This document shows, piece after piece, positions 14,365-20,140 of a DNA stretch of 21,295 bases. Every line of letters starts with the position of its first letter. Position 1 is the first letter of the stretch. Under the pieces are notes generated by a model. That model saw nothing but the letters and a program-made list of their open reading frames with translations. It did no database searches and had not been told where the DNA came from. Source of the stretch: Deltaproteobacteria bacterium (lineage in GTDB: Bacteria > Myxococcota > Polyangia > Haliangiales > Haliangiaceae); assembly GCA_018262455.1 (NCBI GenBank), contig JAGSPR010000127.1, forward strand, positions 1 through 21,295, read 5' to 3'. Made by a program: the position numbers and the translations under genes.

Positions 14365-15581
14365 CCCGATTTGTCGCGATCTGGGCCGGGCAGCTGGTCT
14401 CGATGCTCGGCTCCAACCTCACCGGCTTCGGGCTCGCGGTGTGGATGTACCAGCGCACCGGGGACATCACCGACCTCACGCTGATCGCGATCGCCACGTA
14501 CCTGCCGCACGTGGTGGTCGCGCCTCTCGGTGGCGTGCTCGCCGATCGTCACGATCGCCGGAAGCTGATGCTCGCCGCCGATCTGGGCGCGGCCATGTGC
14601 ACGGCCGCGCTGCTGGCGAGCGCGATGACCGACACGCTGTCGCCGGCGCTCGCGATCGCGCTCGTCTCCGTGAGCGCGTCCTGCAACGCGCTGCAGTGGC
14701 CGGCATGGGAGGCCGCGATCGTCGCGCTCGTTCCCCCCGGGCAGCTCGGCCGCGCGAACGGCTTGTGCGAGCTCAGCCGCGGTACGTCGCAGCTGCTCGC
14801 GCCGGTGCTGGCCGGCCTGCTGCTCGCCGCGATCGACCTCCCCGGGATCATGGCGATCGACCTCGCGAGCTTCGTGCTCGGAGGCCTCCCGCTGCTCGTG
14901 CTGCCGATCCCCGCGCATGGGCCGCGGGTTCCGCGCACGCGCCTCGCCGAGCTCGCGGACGCCTGGCGATTCGTGGCGAACCGCCGCGGCCTCGTCGCGA
15001 TGCTCGTGCTGTTCTCGGTGACCAACTTCACGTTCGCGGTCGTCGACCTGATGCTCAAGCCGCTCGTGCTCGGGATCGCCGGCCCGTGGGAGCTCGGCGT
15101 CGTGCTGTCGACCGTCGGGGTCGGGATGGTCGCCGGCTCGCTGGTGATGACCGCGTGGGGCGGACCGCGCCGGAAGGTCGCCGCGATCCTCTGCTTCCAG
15201 CTCGTCGAGGGCGGCGCGCTCATGCTCGGCGGGGCGCAGCCGACGCTGGCACCGCTGTGCGTGGCCGCGTTCGCCTACGGTACCGTGATCCCGCTGACGT
15301 TCGGCTGCGCGCGGGTGATCTGGCAGGTCAAGGTTCCGCCGGAGATGCAGGGCCGCGTCACCGCGCTGCGCAACGCGATCGTGATGCTCGCGATCCCGAT
15401 CGGCTACGTCGCGGCGATTCCGCTCGCGCGAGTGCTCGCGCCGGCCCACGCCGTGATCGCGATGGGGCTCGTCACCTGCGCGACCGCGATCGGGTGGTTC
15501 GGGTTCGCGCCGTACCGCCACATCGAGACAGATCTCGACGATCTGCTGGTTCCGTGTTTGGATGCGCGCCAGGCGTCATGA
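14361..15581 (+). CDS. MFS exporter (EntS/MFS_3-like)
   Basis: 406 residues with about 12 hydrophobic segments. The MFS motif A is present in loop 2-3 as GGVLADRHDRRKL (57-69), and the family features SRGTSQLLAPVLAGLLLA and PPEMQGRVTALRNAI match the MFS_3/enterobactin-exporter-like group, which exports siderophores, macrolides and similar natural products. The start ATG overlaps the NRPS stop (ATGA) and the stop overlaps the start of the next gene (ATGA), so translation is coupled across the three genes. The context indicates that it exports the NRPS product or confers self-protection. The substrate itself is not readable. Confidence 0.92.
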   Translation: MTRFVAIWAGQLVSMLGSNLTGFGLAVWMYQRTGDITDLTLIAIATYLPHVVVAPLGGVLADRHDRRKLMLAADLGAAMCTAALLASAMTDTLSPALAIALVSVSASCNALQWPAWEAAIVALVPPGQLGRANGLCELSRGTSQLLAPVLAGLLLAAIDLPGIMAIDLASFVLGGLPLLVLPIPAHGPRVPRTRLAELADAWRFVANRRGLVAMLVLFSVTNFTFAVVDLMLKPLVLGIAGPWELGVVLSTVGVGMVAGSLVMTAWGGPRRKVAAILCFQLVEGGALMLGGAQPTLAPLCVAAFAYGTVIPLTFGCARVIWQVKVPPEMQGRVTALRNAIVMLAIPIGYVAAIPLARVLAPAHAVIAMGLVTCATAIGWFGFAPYRHIETDLDDLLVPCLDARQAS

Positions 15582-16150
15582 CCATCCTCGAGCGAATGGC
15601 GGCGAGCAAGGCGAACTACTGGGCCGGGTTCACGCTCGACTTCGTCGTCTCGCTGGCGCTGATCGTCGTCGGCGTCGCCGCCGAAGGGATCTCGCTCGCG
15701 CCGGTCGCCGCCTTCGTCGCCGGCTGGACGACGTTCACGTTCTACGAGTACGCGTTGCACCGCTGGGCCTATCACGGTCCTCGTTCGCCGCTCAGCATGA
15801 TCCATGGGTGGCACCACGCCGACGGGACCGTGCTGCTTGGCGCGCCGTTGTTCTTCACGCTCGGGATCACGGCGATCGATCTCGTCCTCGCACGACTCGT
15901 GGTCGCGCCCGCGCTCGCGGCGACGTTCGCCGGGACGGTGCTGCTGGCGTACGCGTACCAGAGCATCGTCCACCACGTCGCGCACGCGTGGCCGGGCAGC
16001 TGGCGGGTCCGCTCGACGAGCACGCTCGGCCGGATGCGCCGCCATCACATGATCCACCACCATGGTGACGGCGACGCGAATTTCGGGATGTCGACCCCGC
16101 TGTGGGATCACGTGTTCGGTACGGTCGCCACGCGCGTCGCGAGGCGCTGA
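15578..16150 (+). CDS. Fatty acid hydroxylase superfamily membrane enzyme (di-iron)
   Basis: 190 residues with hydrophobic segments at about 17-36, 40-57, 88-105 and 112-130. The His signature of the FA_hydroxylase/sterol desaturase superfamily is complete: HRWAYH (61-66), HGWHH (76-80), HHVAH (132-136) and HHMIHHH (156-162), with the terminal WDHVFGT. These residues bind a di-iron centre that uses O2 and an electron donor to hydroxylate or desaturate a hydrophobic substrate. The short length resembles CrtZ-like or C-4-type small members rather than large sterol desaturases. It overlaps the MFS stop by 4 bases. Being third in the NRPS unit, it most likely oxidises the acyl or amine partner or the final product; that is inference. 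No redox partner is encoded nearby. Confidence 0.9.
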   Translation: MTILERMAASKANYWAGFTLDFVVSLALIVVGVAAEGISLAPVAAFVAGWTTFTFYEYALHRWAYHGPRSPLSMIHGWHHADGTVLLGAPLFFTLGITAIDLVLARLVVAPALAATFAGTVLLAYAYQSIVHHVAHAWPGSWRVRSTSTLGRMRRHHMIHHHGDGDANFGMSTPLWDHVFGTVATRVARR

Positions 16151-16203
16151 ACGAACCTTCAGCGTCCGTTCGAGTAGTCCTGGATCGAGCACGCAGGCGC
16201 GCG

Positions 16204-16209
16204 TATGTT
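16204..16209 (+). promoter_or_regulatory. TANNNT box (TATGTT) 7 bases before the lipoprotein ATG at 16217
   Basis: TATGTT ends 7 bases before ATG 16217 and overlaps an alternative upstream ATG at 16205. The spacing matches the other TANNNT boxes in this window and favours the downstream start. Confidence 0.3.
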
Positions 16210-16216
16210 CGCGCGC

Positions 16217-16786
16217 ATGAAGACCACCTGGGGCGCAGCGTTGCTGATCATGTCGGGGGCATGCAGCGAGCACGGGCAGTCGCCCGGGGGCATGCTGCCG
16301 ACGGATTCAGATCCCACCGTCGCGCTCTGCAGCTCGGGCCCCTCGGCAGTGGTCACCGGCAGCGCCGGCACCTTCGATCGCGTCTATGCCGGTGCGGTGT
16401 CGCTGGCCGGCCCGGTGGCAGGCCCAGGCTTCGCGGGGCCGCCGATGCAGATCCAGGTGGTGTTCTCGAACCTCGCCTCCCTGGACCCGGAGACCCTCGG
16501 GTGCTGCATGGCCGATTTGAGTTGCTGCGCGGTCGACACGCTCGTGGCGCTGACCGACCCAGTCGCGTCGGGATCCGAGATCGGCAGCCATGGCGTGACG
16601 TTCAGAAAGACTGGCAACAGTGACGTGTCGGTTCCGGGCACGCTGGCGATCACGACCTTCGTCGATCCCTTCGCGTCGCGGCCCGGGAAGATCGTCGGCA
16701 CGATCCACGCGGCGGCCGGCGGGCAGACGGTCGACGGGGACTTCGGCAACGAGTTCTGTCCGGCGCTGCTGACCGTGACGCTCTGA
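16217..16786 (+). CDS. Small predicted lipoprotein, unknown family
   Basis: 189 residues from ATG 16217 (193 if ATG 16205 is used). The signal sequence MKTTWGAALLIMSGAC has a good lipobox (SGAC), with lipidated Cys16. The mature part is acidic to neutral and rich in Gly, Ser and Val, with Cys in CSSG, a CC pair in GCCMAD, a CCAVD segment and a late FCPALL; these may form disulfides. No membrane segment after the signal. I do not recognise a domain; the strand-like alternation suggests a beta-sandwich. It lies 66 bases after the NRPS unit and has its own candidate promoter, so it is probably not part of that cluster. Confidence 0.75.
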   Translation: MKTTWGAALLIMSGACSEHGQSPGGMLPTDSDPTVALCSSGPSAVVTGSAGTFDRVYAGAVSLAGPVAGPGFAGPPMQIQVVFSNLASLDPETLGCCMADLSCCAVDTLVALTDPVASGSEIGSHGVTFRKTGNSDVSVPGTLAITTFVDPFASRPGKIVGTIHAAAGGQTVDGDFGNEFCPALLTVTL

Positions 16787-16885
16787 GCACGGAGCTCGCG
16801 ACGAACGGCCTCAGGTGCGCGTGATCCTCGTGCGCGCCACGTGAAGGCGACCGGCCGACAGGTAGCGTAGATCGCAGCCCGGCAC

Positions 16886-16932
16886 GCATGCATGCATTGC
16901 GCGCCTCGGGTCTCGGCATGCACGCGTTGCGC
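16886..16932. repeat. Intergenic palindrome and paired GCATGCA/TTGCGC motifs
   Basis: A 10-bp palindrome GCATGCATGC (16886-16895) is followed by two related arrays: GCATGCA directly followed by TTGCGC (16890-16902), and GCATGCA, 4 bases, then TTGCGC (16916-16932). They lie about 70-110 bases upstream of the HhH gene and could be binding sites; there is no independent support. Confidence 0.35.
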
Positions 16933-16998
16933 TCTCCAACGATCTCCGGCCGCGGCGCCGTTGGACCGTGATGTGCACCGAGATCGGACGAGGACGCC

Positions 16999-17883
16999 GT
17001 GACGAACGCCCGGATCGCCGCCACCTTCGAGCAGGTCTCCGCGCTGCTCGAGCAACAGGGCGCCTCGAGTCATCGCGTCCGCGCGTGGCGCGACGCCGCA
17101 CACGCGATTCGCGATCACGGACGCGAGATGTCGGATGTGTTTCGCGATCACGGCAAGGTCGGCCTCGAGGCAACTCCGAAGGTCGGTCCTCGGCTCGCGA
17201 ACGTCATCATCGAGCTCGTGAAGACCGGGCACTGCGGCGCTCTCGACCGGTTGCGCGGCGACGGCATCGAGGTCCTGAAGCGCGTCCCGACGATCGGCCC
17301 TCGGCTCGCGGAACGGATCCATCACGACCTCGGCGTCGAGACCCTCGAGGAGCTCGAAGCCGCCGCACACGACGGCCGGCTCGCCACCGTCGACGGGTTC
17401 GGTGCGCGCCGGATCGCCGTCGTCCGCGACGTGCTCGCGACGCGGCTCGGCCGAGCGAGACCGGTCGAGCCCGTCGAGCGGCCGTCGGTCGTGACGCTGC
17501 TCGACATCGATCGCGAATACCGCCGGGCGGCCGAGGCCGGCGAGCTCCGCCGGATCGCACCTCGGCGGTTCAACCCGAACCACGAGGCGTGGCTGCCGAT
17601 CCTGCACACCGAACGCGAGGGTTGGTCGTTCACCGCGCTGTACTCGAATACCTCGCTCGCCCACGAGCTCGGGCGCACCCACGATTGGGTCATCGTCTAC
17701 TACCACCAACCGCATCGCCCCGAGGGCCAGGCTACGATCGTCACCGAGCGCAGCGGGCATCTCCAAGGGCAGCGCGTCGTGCGTGGTCGCGAGCGTGAAT
17801 GCGAGCGAAGTAGCGCCGACGATGTGGCGTGGGAACCCAGCTCGCCGCAGCGGCTGGATCTGGAGGTGTCGCAGGTCCGCTGA
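16999..17883 (+). CDS. Helix-hairpin-helix DNA-binding protein related to the PolX N-terminal domain
   Basis: 294 residues from GTG 16999, preceded by GAGG at 16990-16993. Residues about 8-90 resemble the 8-kDa helical DNA-binding domain of family X polymerases (SSHRVRAWRDAAHAIRDHG, then KVGPRLANVIIELVKTG). A helix-hairpin-helix follows at about 95-150 (VPTIGPRLAERI and VDGFGARRIAVV). The C-terminal region (about 165-265) has a separate conserved-looking domain with RRFNPNHEAWLP, LYSNTSLAHELGRTHDWV and RGREREC. No nucleotidyltransferase GS...D.D motif and no PHP domain are present, so it is not a polymerase itself. It resembles an HhH protein family seen in other bacteria; the role is inferred as binding or processing nicked or gapped DNA. 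Confidence 0.85.
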   Translation: MTNARIAATFEQVSALLEQQGASSHRVRAWRDAAHAIRDHGREMSDVFRDHGKVGLEATPKVGPRLANVIIELVKTGHCGALDRLRGDGIEVLKRVPTIGPRLAERIHHDLGVETLEELEAAAHDGRLATVDGFGARRIAVVRDVLATRLGRARPVEPVERPSVVTLLDIDREYRRAAEAGELRRIAPRRFNPNHEAWLPILHTEREGWSFTALYSNTSLAHELGRTHDWVIVYYHQPHRPEGQATIVTERSGHLQGQRVVRGRERECERSSADDVAWEPSSPQRLDLEVSQVR

Positions 17884-17967
17884 GAGCGTCGATCGCGGTG
17901 CGTCGGACCGCGGTGCGAGGACCTTGGCACGCAGCTCGCAGCCTGTGACCACGCCAGGAGGCCTGCG

Positions 17968-18420
17968 ATGGACACCGAGCCCGAAATCACCAACCTCCAG
18001 TCCGGTCCAGCGATCGCCATCCGAGCTCAGCTCGCAACGGCCGAGCTGCCGCGCTTCTTCGGGAGTGCGTTCGGCGAGCTCGCCGCGTGCGGCGCCGACC
18101 AGATCGCCGGTCCGCCGTTCGCGATCTACCACTCGTTCGATCCAGCACACATCGACGTCGAAGCGGTGATGCCGCTGCGTTCGCCGGTCGCGCCACGTGG
18201 CCGCATCACCCCGATCGTCCTCGCGGGGGGGCCCGCGGTGCAGATCCGCCACGTCGGACCCTACGAAGAGCTCGGCACGTCGTACACGACCATCCAGCAC
18301 TGGATGGAGGAGCACCATCACGCCAAGGCGGGACCGGTGCGCGAGGTGTACCTGAGCCCGCCCACCGTGCCGCCGGCCGAGCACGTCACGCTCGTGATCC
18401 AGCCGCTCGAGACAAGCTGA
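17968..18420 (+). CDS. GyrI-like (AraC effector-binding domain) protein
   Basis: 150 residues, soluble, single domain. The pattern of the GyrI-like small-molecule-binding fold is visible: an N-terminal strand with AIAIRAQ, a middle PPFAIYHSFDPAHIDVEAVMPL and VQIRHVGPYEELGTSYTTIQHW, and the C-terminal VREVYLSPP with a run to ILV-type strands. It has no DNA-binding HTH, so it is a stand-alone SBP- or SOUL/GyrI-type binder, possibly sequestering or sensing a hydrophobic compound. A strong Shine-Dalgarno (AGGAGG, 17956-17961) sits 6 bases before the ATG and decides the start. Target ligand unknown. Confidence 0.88.
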   Translation: MDTEPEITNLQSGPAIAIRAQLATAELPRFFGSAFGELAACGADQIAGPPFAIYHSFDPAHIDVEAVMPLRSPVAPRGRITPIVLAGGPAVQIRHVGPYEELGTSYTTIQHWMEEHHHAKAGPVREVYLSPPTVPPAEHVTLVIQPLETS

Positions 18421-18436
18421 GCCGGTTGTCGCGGGT

Positions 18437-18458
18437 GTGCGCCGGGCGCCGGGCGCAC
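18437..18458. terminator. Candidate terminator hairpin after the GyrI-like gene
   Basis: GTGCGCC and GGCGCAC form a perfect 7-bp stem around an 8-base loop, beginning 16 bases after the stop codon. No T-run follows. Could be an intrinsic terminator of the GC-rich type or chance. Confidence 0.35.
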
Positions 18459-18592
18459 TGGCTGGCCGGTTCCGATTCGATGCGAACGGTTTGCGACGCC
18501 TGTCCGCATGGACGCAGGATTGGCGGACGACGCGCGTGCGATGCGTGCCGGGCTCGCGCGCCAGCGGCACATCGCTTGCTCGTCTGAGCACC

Positions 18593-18943
18593 ATGCCGAA
18601 TCCACTCGTCCACTGGGAGCTGATGGTCAGCGACGTCGAGAAGGCGAAGGCCTTCTACAGGAAAGTCTTCGACTGGTCGTTCACGGCAGCTGGCCCCGAA
18701 TACACGCTGATCGAGTGCGGCGCCGCGCCCGGCGGCGGCTTGATGCTGCGGCCACCCAACGTCCGGATGTCGACGCTCAACTCGTACTTCCGCGTCACGG
18801 ATCTCGATCGGACGCTGCGCGATGCCGTCGAGGCGGGCGCCACCGTGATCGTGCCCCGCATGGAGGTCCCCACCGTCGGATGGTTCGCGATGTTCCTCGA
18901 TCCCGAGCAGATCCCGATCGGCGTCTTGCAGCCTGTCTCGTGA
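18593..18943 (+). CDS. VOC-family (glyoxalase/bleomycin-resistance fold) protein
   Basis: 116 residues. The opening VHWELMVSDVEKAKAFYRKV followed by FDW is the signature first beta-alpha-beta of the VOC superfamily, with His7 in the usual first metal-ligand position. Later motifs (LNSYFRVTDLDRTLRDAVEA, GATVIVP, and GWFAMFLDPEQIPIGVLQP) complete the paired beta-alpha-beta-beta-beta modules. One VOC unit usually dimerises. The function in this family ranges from glyoxalase and dioxygenase activity to drug binding, and the substrate cannot be inferred. There is no clear ribosome-binding site; the ATG is chosen because the fold starts at once after it. Confidence 0.9.
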   Translation: MPNPLVHWELMVSDVEKAKAFYRKVFDWSFTAAGPEYTLIECGAAPGGGLMLRPPNVRMSTLNSYFRVTDLDRTLRDAVEAGATVIVPRMEVPTVGWFAMFLDPEQIPIGVLQPVS

Positions 18944-19021
18944 TCCGCGACGTGCGGCGGGCAGCGCGGAGATCCGCACCCGCTCGACATCCGTGGCGCA
19001 GTTTGGCACCGTTGCCCCACG

Positions 19022-19708
19022 ATGGCCGAGACGCTGACGCTGACGCTTGCCCCGACGAGGGATCCTCGCGTGTTCGCCGCCCCCGACGGGCGGCTCCTGG
19101 CTCCCCCGGCGGGGTGGGCGTGTCTACCGCCGGGCGACGCCGCGCTGACCCGGCGGGTCAAGCTCGCGGGATCGTCGTGGTCGGTGATCGAGCACAAGGG
19201 CCGCAAGGCGTTCTCCAGGGGGCTGTGGGCGCCCGAGGCGACGATCGCCAGCGTGCGCGCGGCGCTCGAGGCCGAGCGCTCGACCGAGGCCTACGCCAGG
19301 AAGCGCGTCGCCGATGTGGCGCGCCGCGAGCAGACGCAGGCGGCCTATGTCGTCAGCTTCGAGCAGTCGGTGTTCGAGATGCTCCGGTTCTCGCCGCGGT
19401 GGGACCCGTTGGCGCGCGTCGTCGCCGCGCGGGTCGCCGCCCATGCCACGCCGGTCGGCAGCGGCACGGTCGCCCGCACCGAGCGAATCCCCGTCGAGGA
19501 ACGGGCTCGGGCCGCGGTGATCGCCTGGATGCGGCACCAGACGACGGGGTACGACGACATGCGCATCGCGCGGGTCAAGGGCGCGCGCCGCGAGGTCCGG
19601 CGCGAGCTCGCCGAGATCTCCCGGTCGCTGCTCGACCTCCACCGCCGTGACACCCCACACGAACCGCGCGGCTGCACGCTGTGCCAGGCGGCCGCGAAGC
19701 CGGCGTGA
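19022..19708 (+). CDS. DUF2293 domain protein
   Basis: 228 residues. The N-terminal third has a Pro/Gly-rich start (VFAAPDGRLLAPPAGWACLP) and WSVIEHKGRKAFSRGLWAP. A basic helical middle (ALEAERSTEAYARKRVADVA) follows. The C-terminal region carries RARAAVIAWMRHQTTGYDDM (161-180) and VKGARREVRRELAEISRSLL, the hallmark of DUF2293 (PF10056). The function of this family is unknown; its basic, helical character suggests nucleic-acid contact. Two Cys near the end (CTLC, 218-221) may bind metal, but a second Cys pair is missing. It starts 78 bases after the VOC gene. Confidence 0.85.
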   Translation: MAETLTLTLAPTRDPRVFAAPDGRLLAPPAGWACLPPGDAALTRRVKLAGSSWSVIEHKGRKAFSRGLWAPEATIASVRAALEAERSTEAYARKRVADVARREQTQAAYVVSFEQSVFEMLRFSPRWDPLARVVAARVAAHATPVGSGTVARTERIPVEERARAAVIAWMRHQTTGYDDMRIARVKGARREVRRELAEISRSLLDLHRRDTPHEPRGCTLCQAAAKPA

Positions 19709-19738
19709 CCACGCGGCGCAACTCCCCCGGGCCCCACG

Positions 19739-19813
19739 ATGCTAGCCCTCCTCCTCGATCGTACGCACTCGGTCCGGTTCGACGGAGACCGCCTCCCCGA
19801 CATGGGCCTGTAA
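19739..19813 (+). CDS. Possible 24-residue small ORF
   Basis: ATG 19739 to TAA 19811-19813 encodes a 24-residue peptide beginning MLALLLDRTHSV and ending PDMGL. It lies alone between the DUF2293 gene and the zinc-ribbon gene, with no ribosome-binding site. The amino-acid composition is not the Arg/Ala-only noise usual at this GC content, but it could be chance. Low confidence. Confidence 0.15.
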   Translation: MLALLLDRTHSVRFDGDRLPDMGL

Positions 19814-19868
19814 CTACGTCATCGGCCCACGTACAAGATCGGAGCGGGGCGGACCGGCGACGGCAGGG

Positions 19869-19874
19869 TACTAT
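19869..19874 (+). promoter_or_regulatory. TANNNT box (TACTAT) 8 bases before the GTG of the zinc-ribbon gene
   Basis: TACTAT ends 8 bases before GTG 19883. No clear -35. It is among the best -10-like hexamers in the window and fits a leaderless transcript. Confidence 0.4.
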
Positions 19875-19882
19875 CTGGTCTG

Positions 19883-20095
19883 GTGAGGTTCGTGTTCGGG
19901 ATCCTGTTCCTGATGATCGTCGTGGTGGGCTTCATCGTGGCGGGCTTCTTTGGCCTGTTCGCGTTCAGAGGACCCAAGCGACCCACACCGCTGGTCTATC
20001 GGTGTCTTCGCTGCGCTGGCGAATTCCGCCGACCGGCACACCACGATTTCCCGGCGGCCTGCCCGCTGTGCCACACGCGCGAGTGGAACGCCTAG
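19883..20095 (+). CDS. Small membrane protein with C-terminal zinc ribbon
   Basis: 70 residues from GTG 19883. One membrane segment (residues 3-28, VFGILFLMIVVVGFIVAGFF) is followed by a basic stretch (RGPKRP) and a four-Cys zinc-ribbon: CLRC (41-44) and CPLC (60-63), separated by 15 residues that include a His pair. The positive-inside rule puts the ribbon in the cytoplasm. It resembles small tail-anchored or N-anchored zinc-ribbon proteins of unknown role. A 45-base gap separates it from the convergent kinase gene. Confidence 0.7.
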   Translation: MRFVFGILFLMIVVVGFIVAGFFGLFAFRGPKRPTPLVYRCLRCAGEFRRPAHHDFPAACPLCHTREWNA

Positions 20096-20140
20096 GGGCG
20101 AGTGATCGACGCCGCGGATCGTCGTGTCAGATCGCAACGA

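Noticed and set aside
13881..15521. 546-residue open frame on the minus strand, antisense to the MFS and NRPS end
   Set aside because: Composition is charged and repetitive, without hydrophobic segments or motifs; the plus-strand genes explain the region.
16205..16219. Alternative start ATG 16205 for the small lipoprotein
   Set aside because: It falls inside the TATGTT box, while 16217 has the usual 7-base distance and begins a compact lipoprotein signal. The choice is not secure, only preferred.
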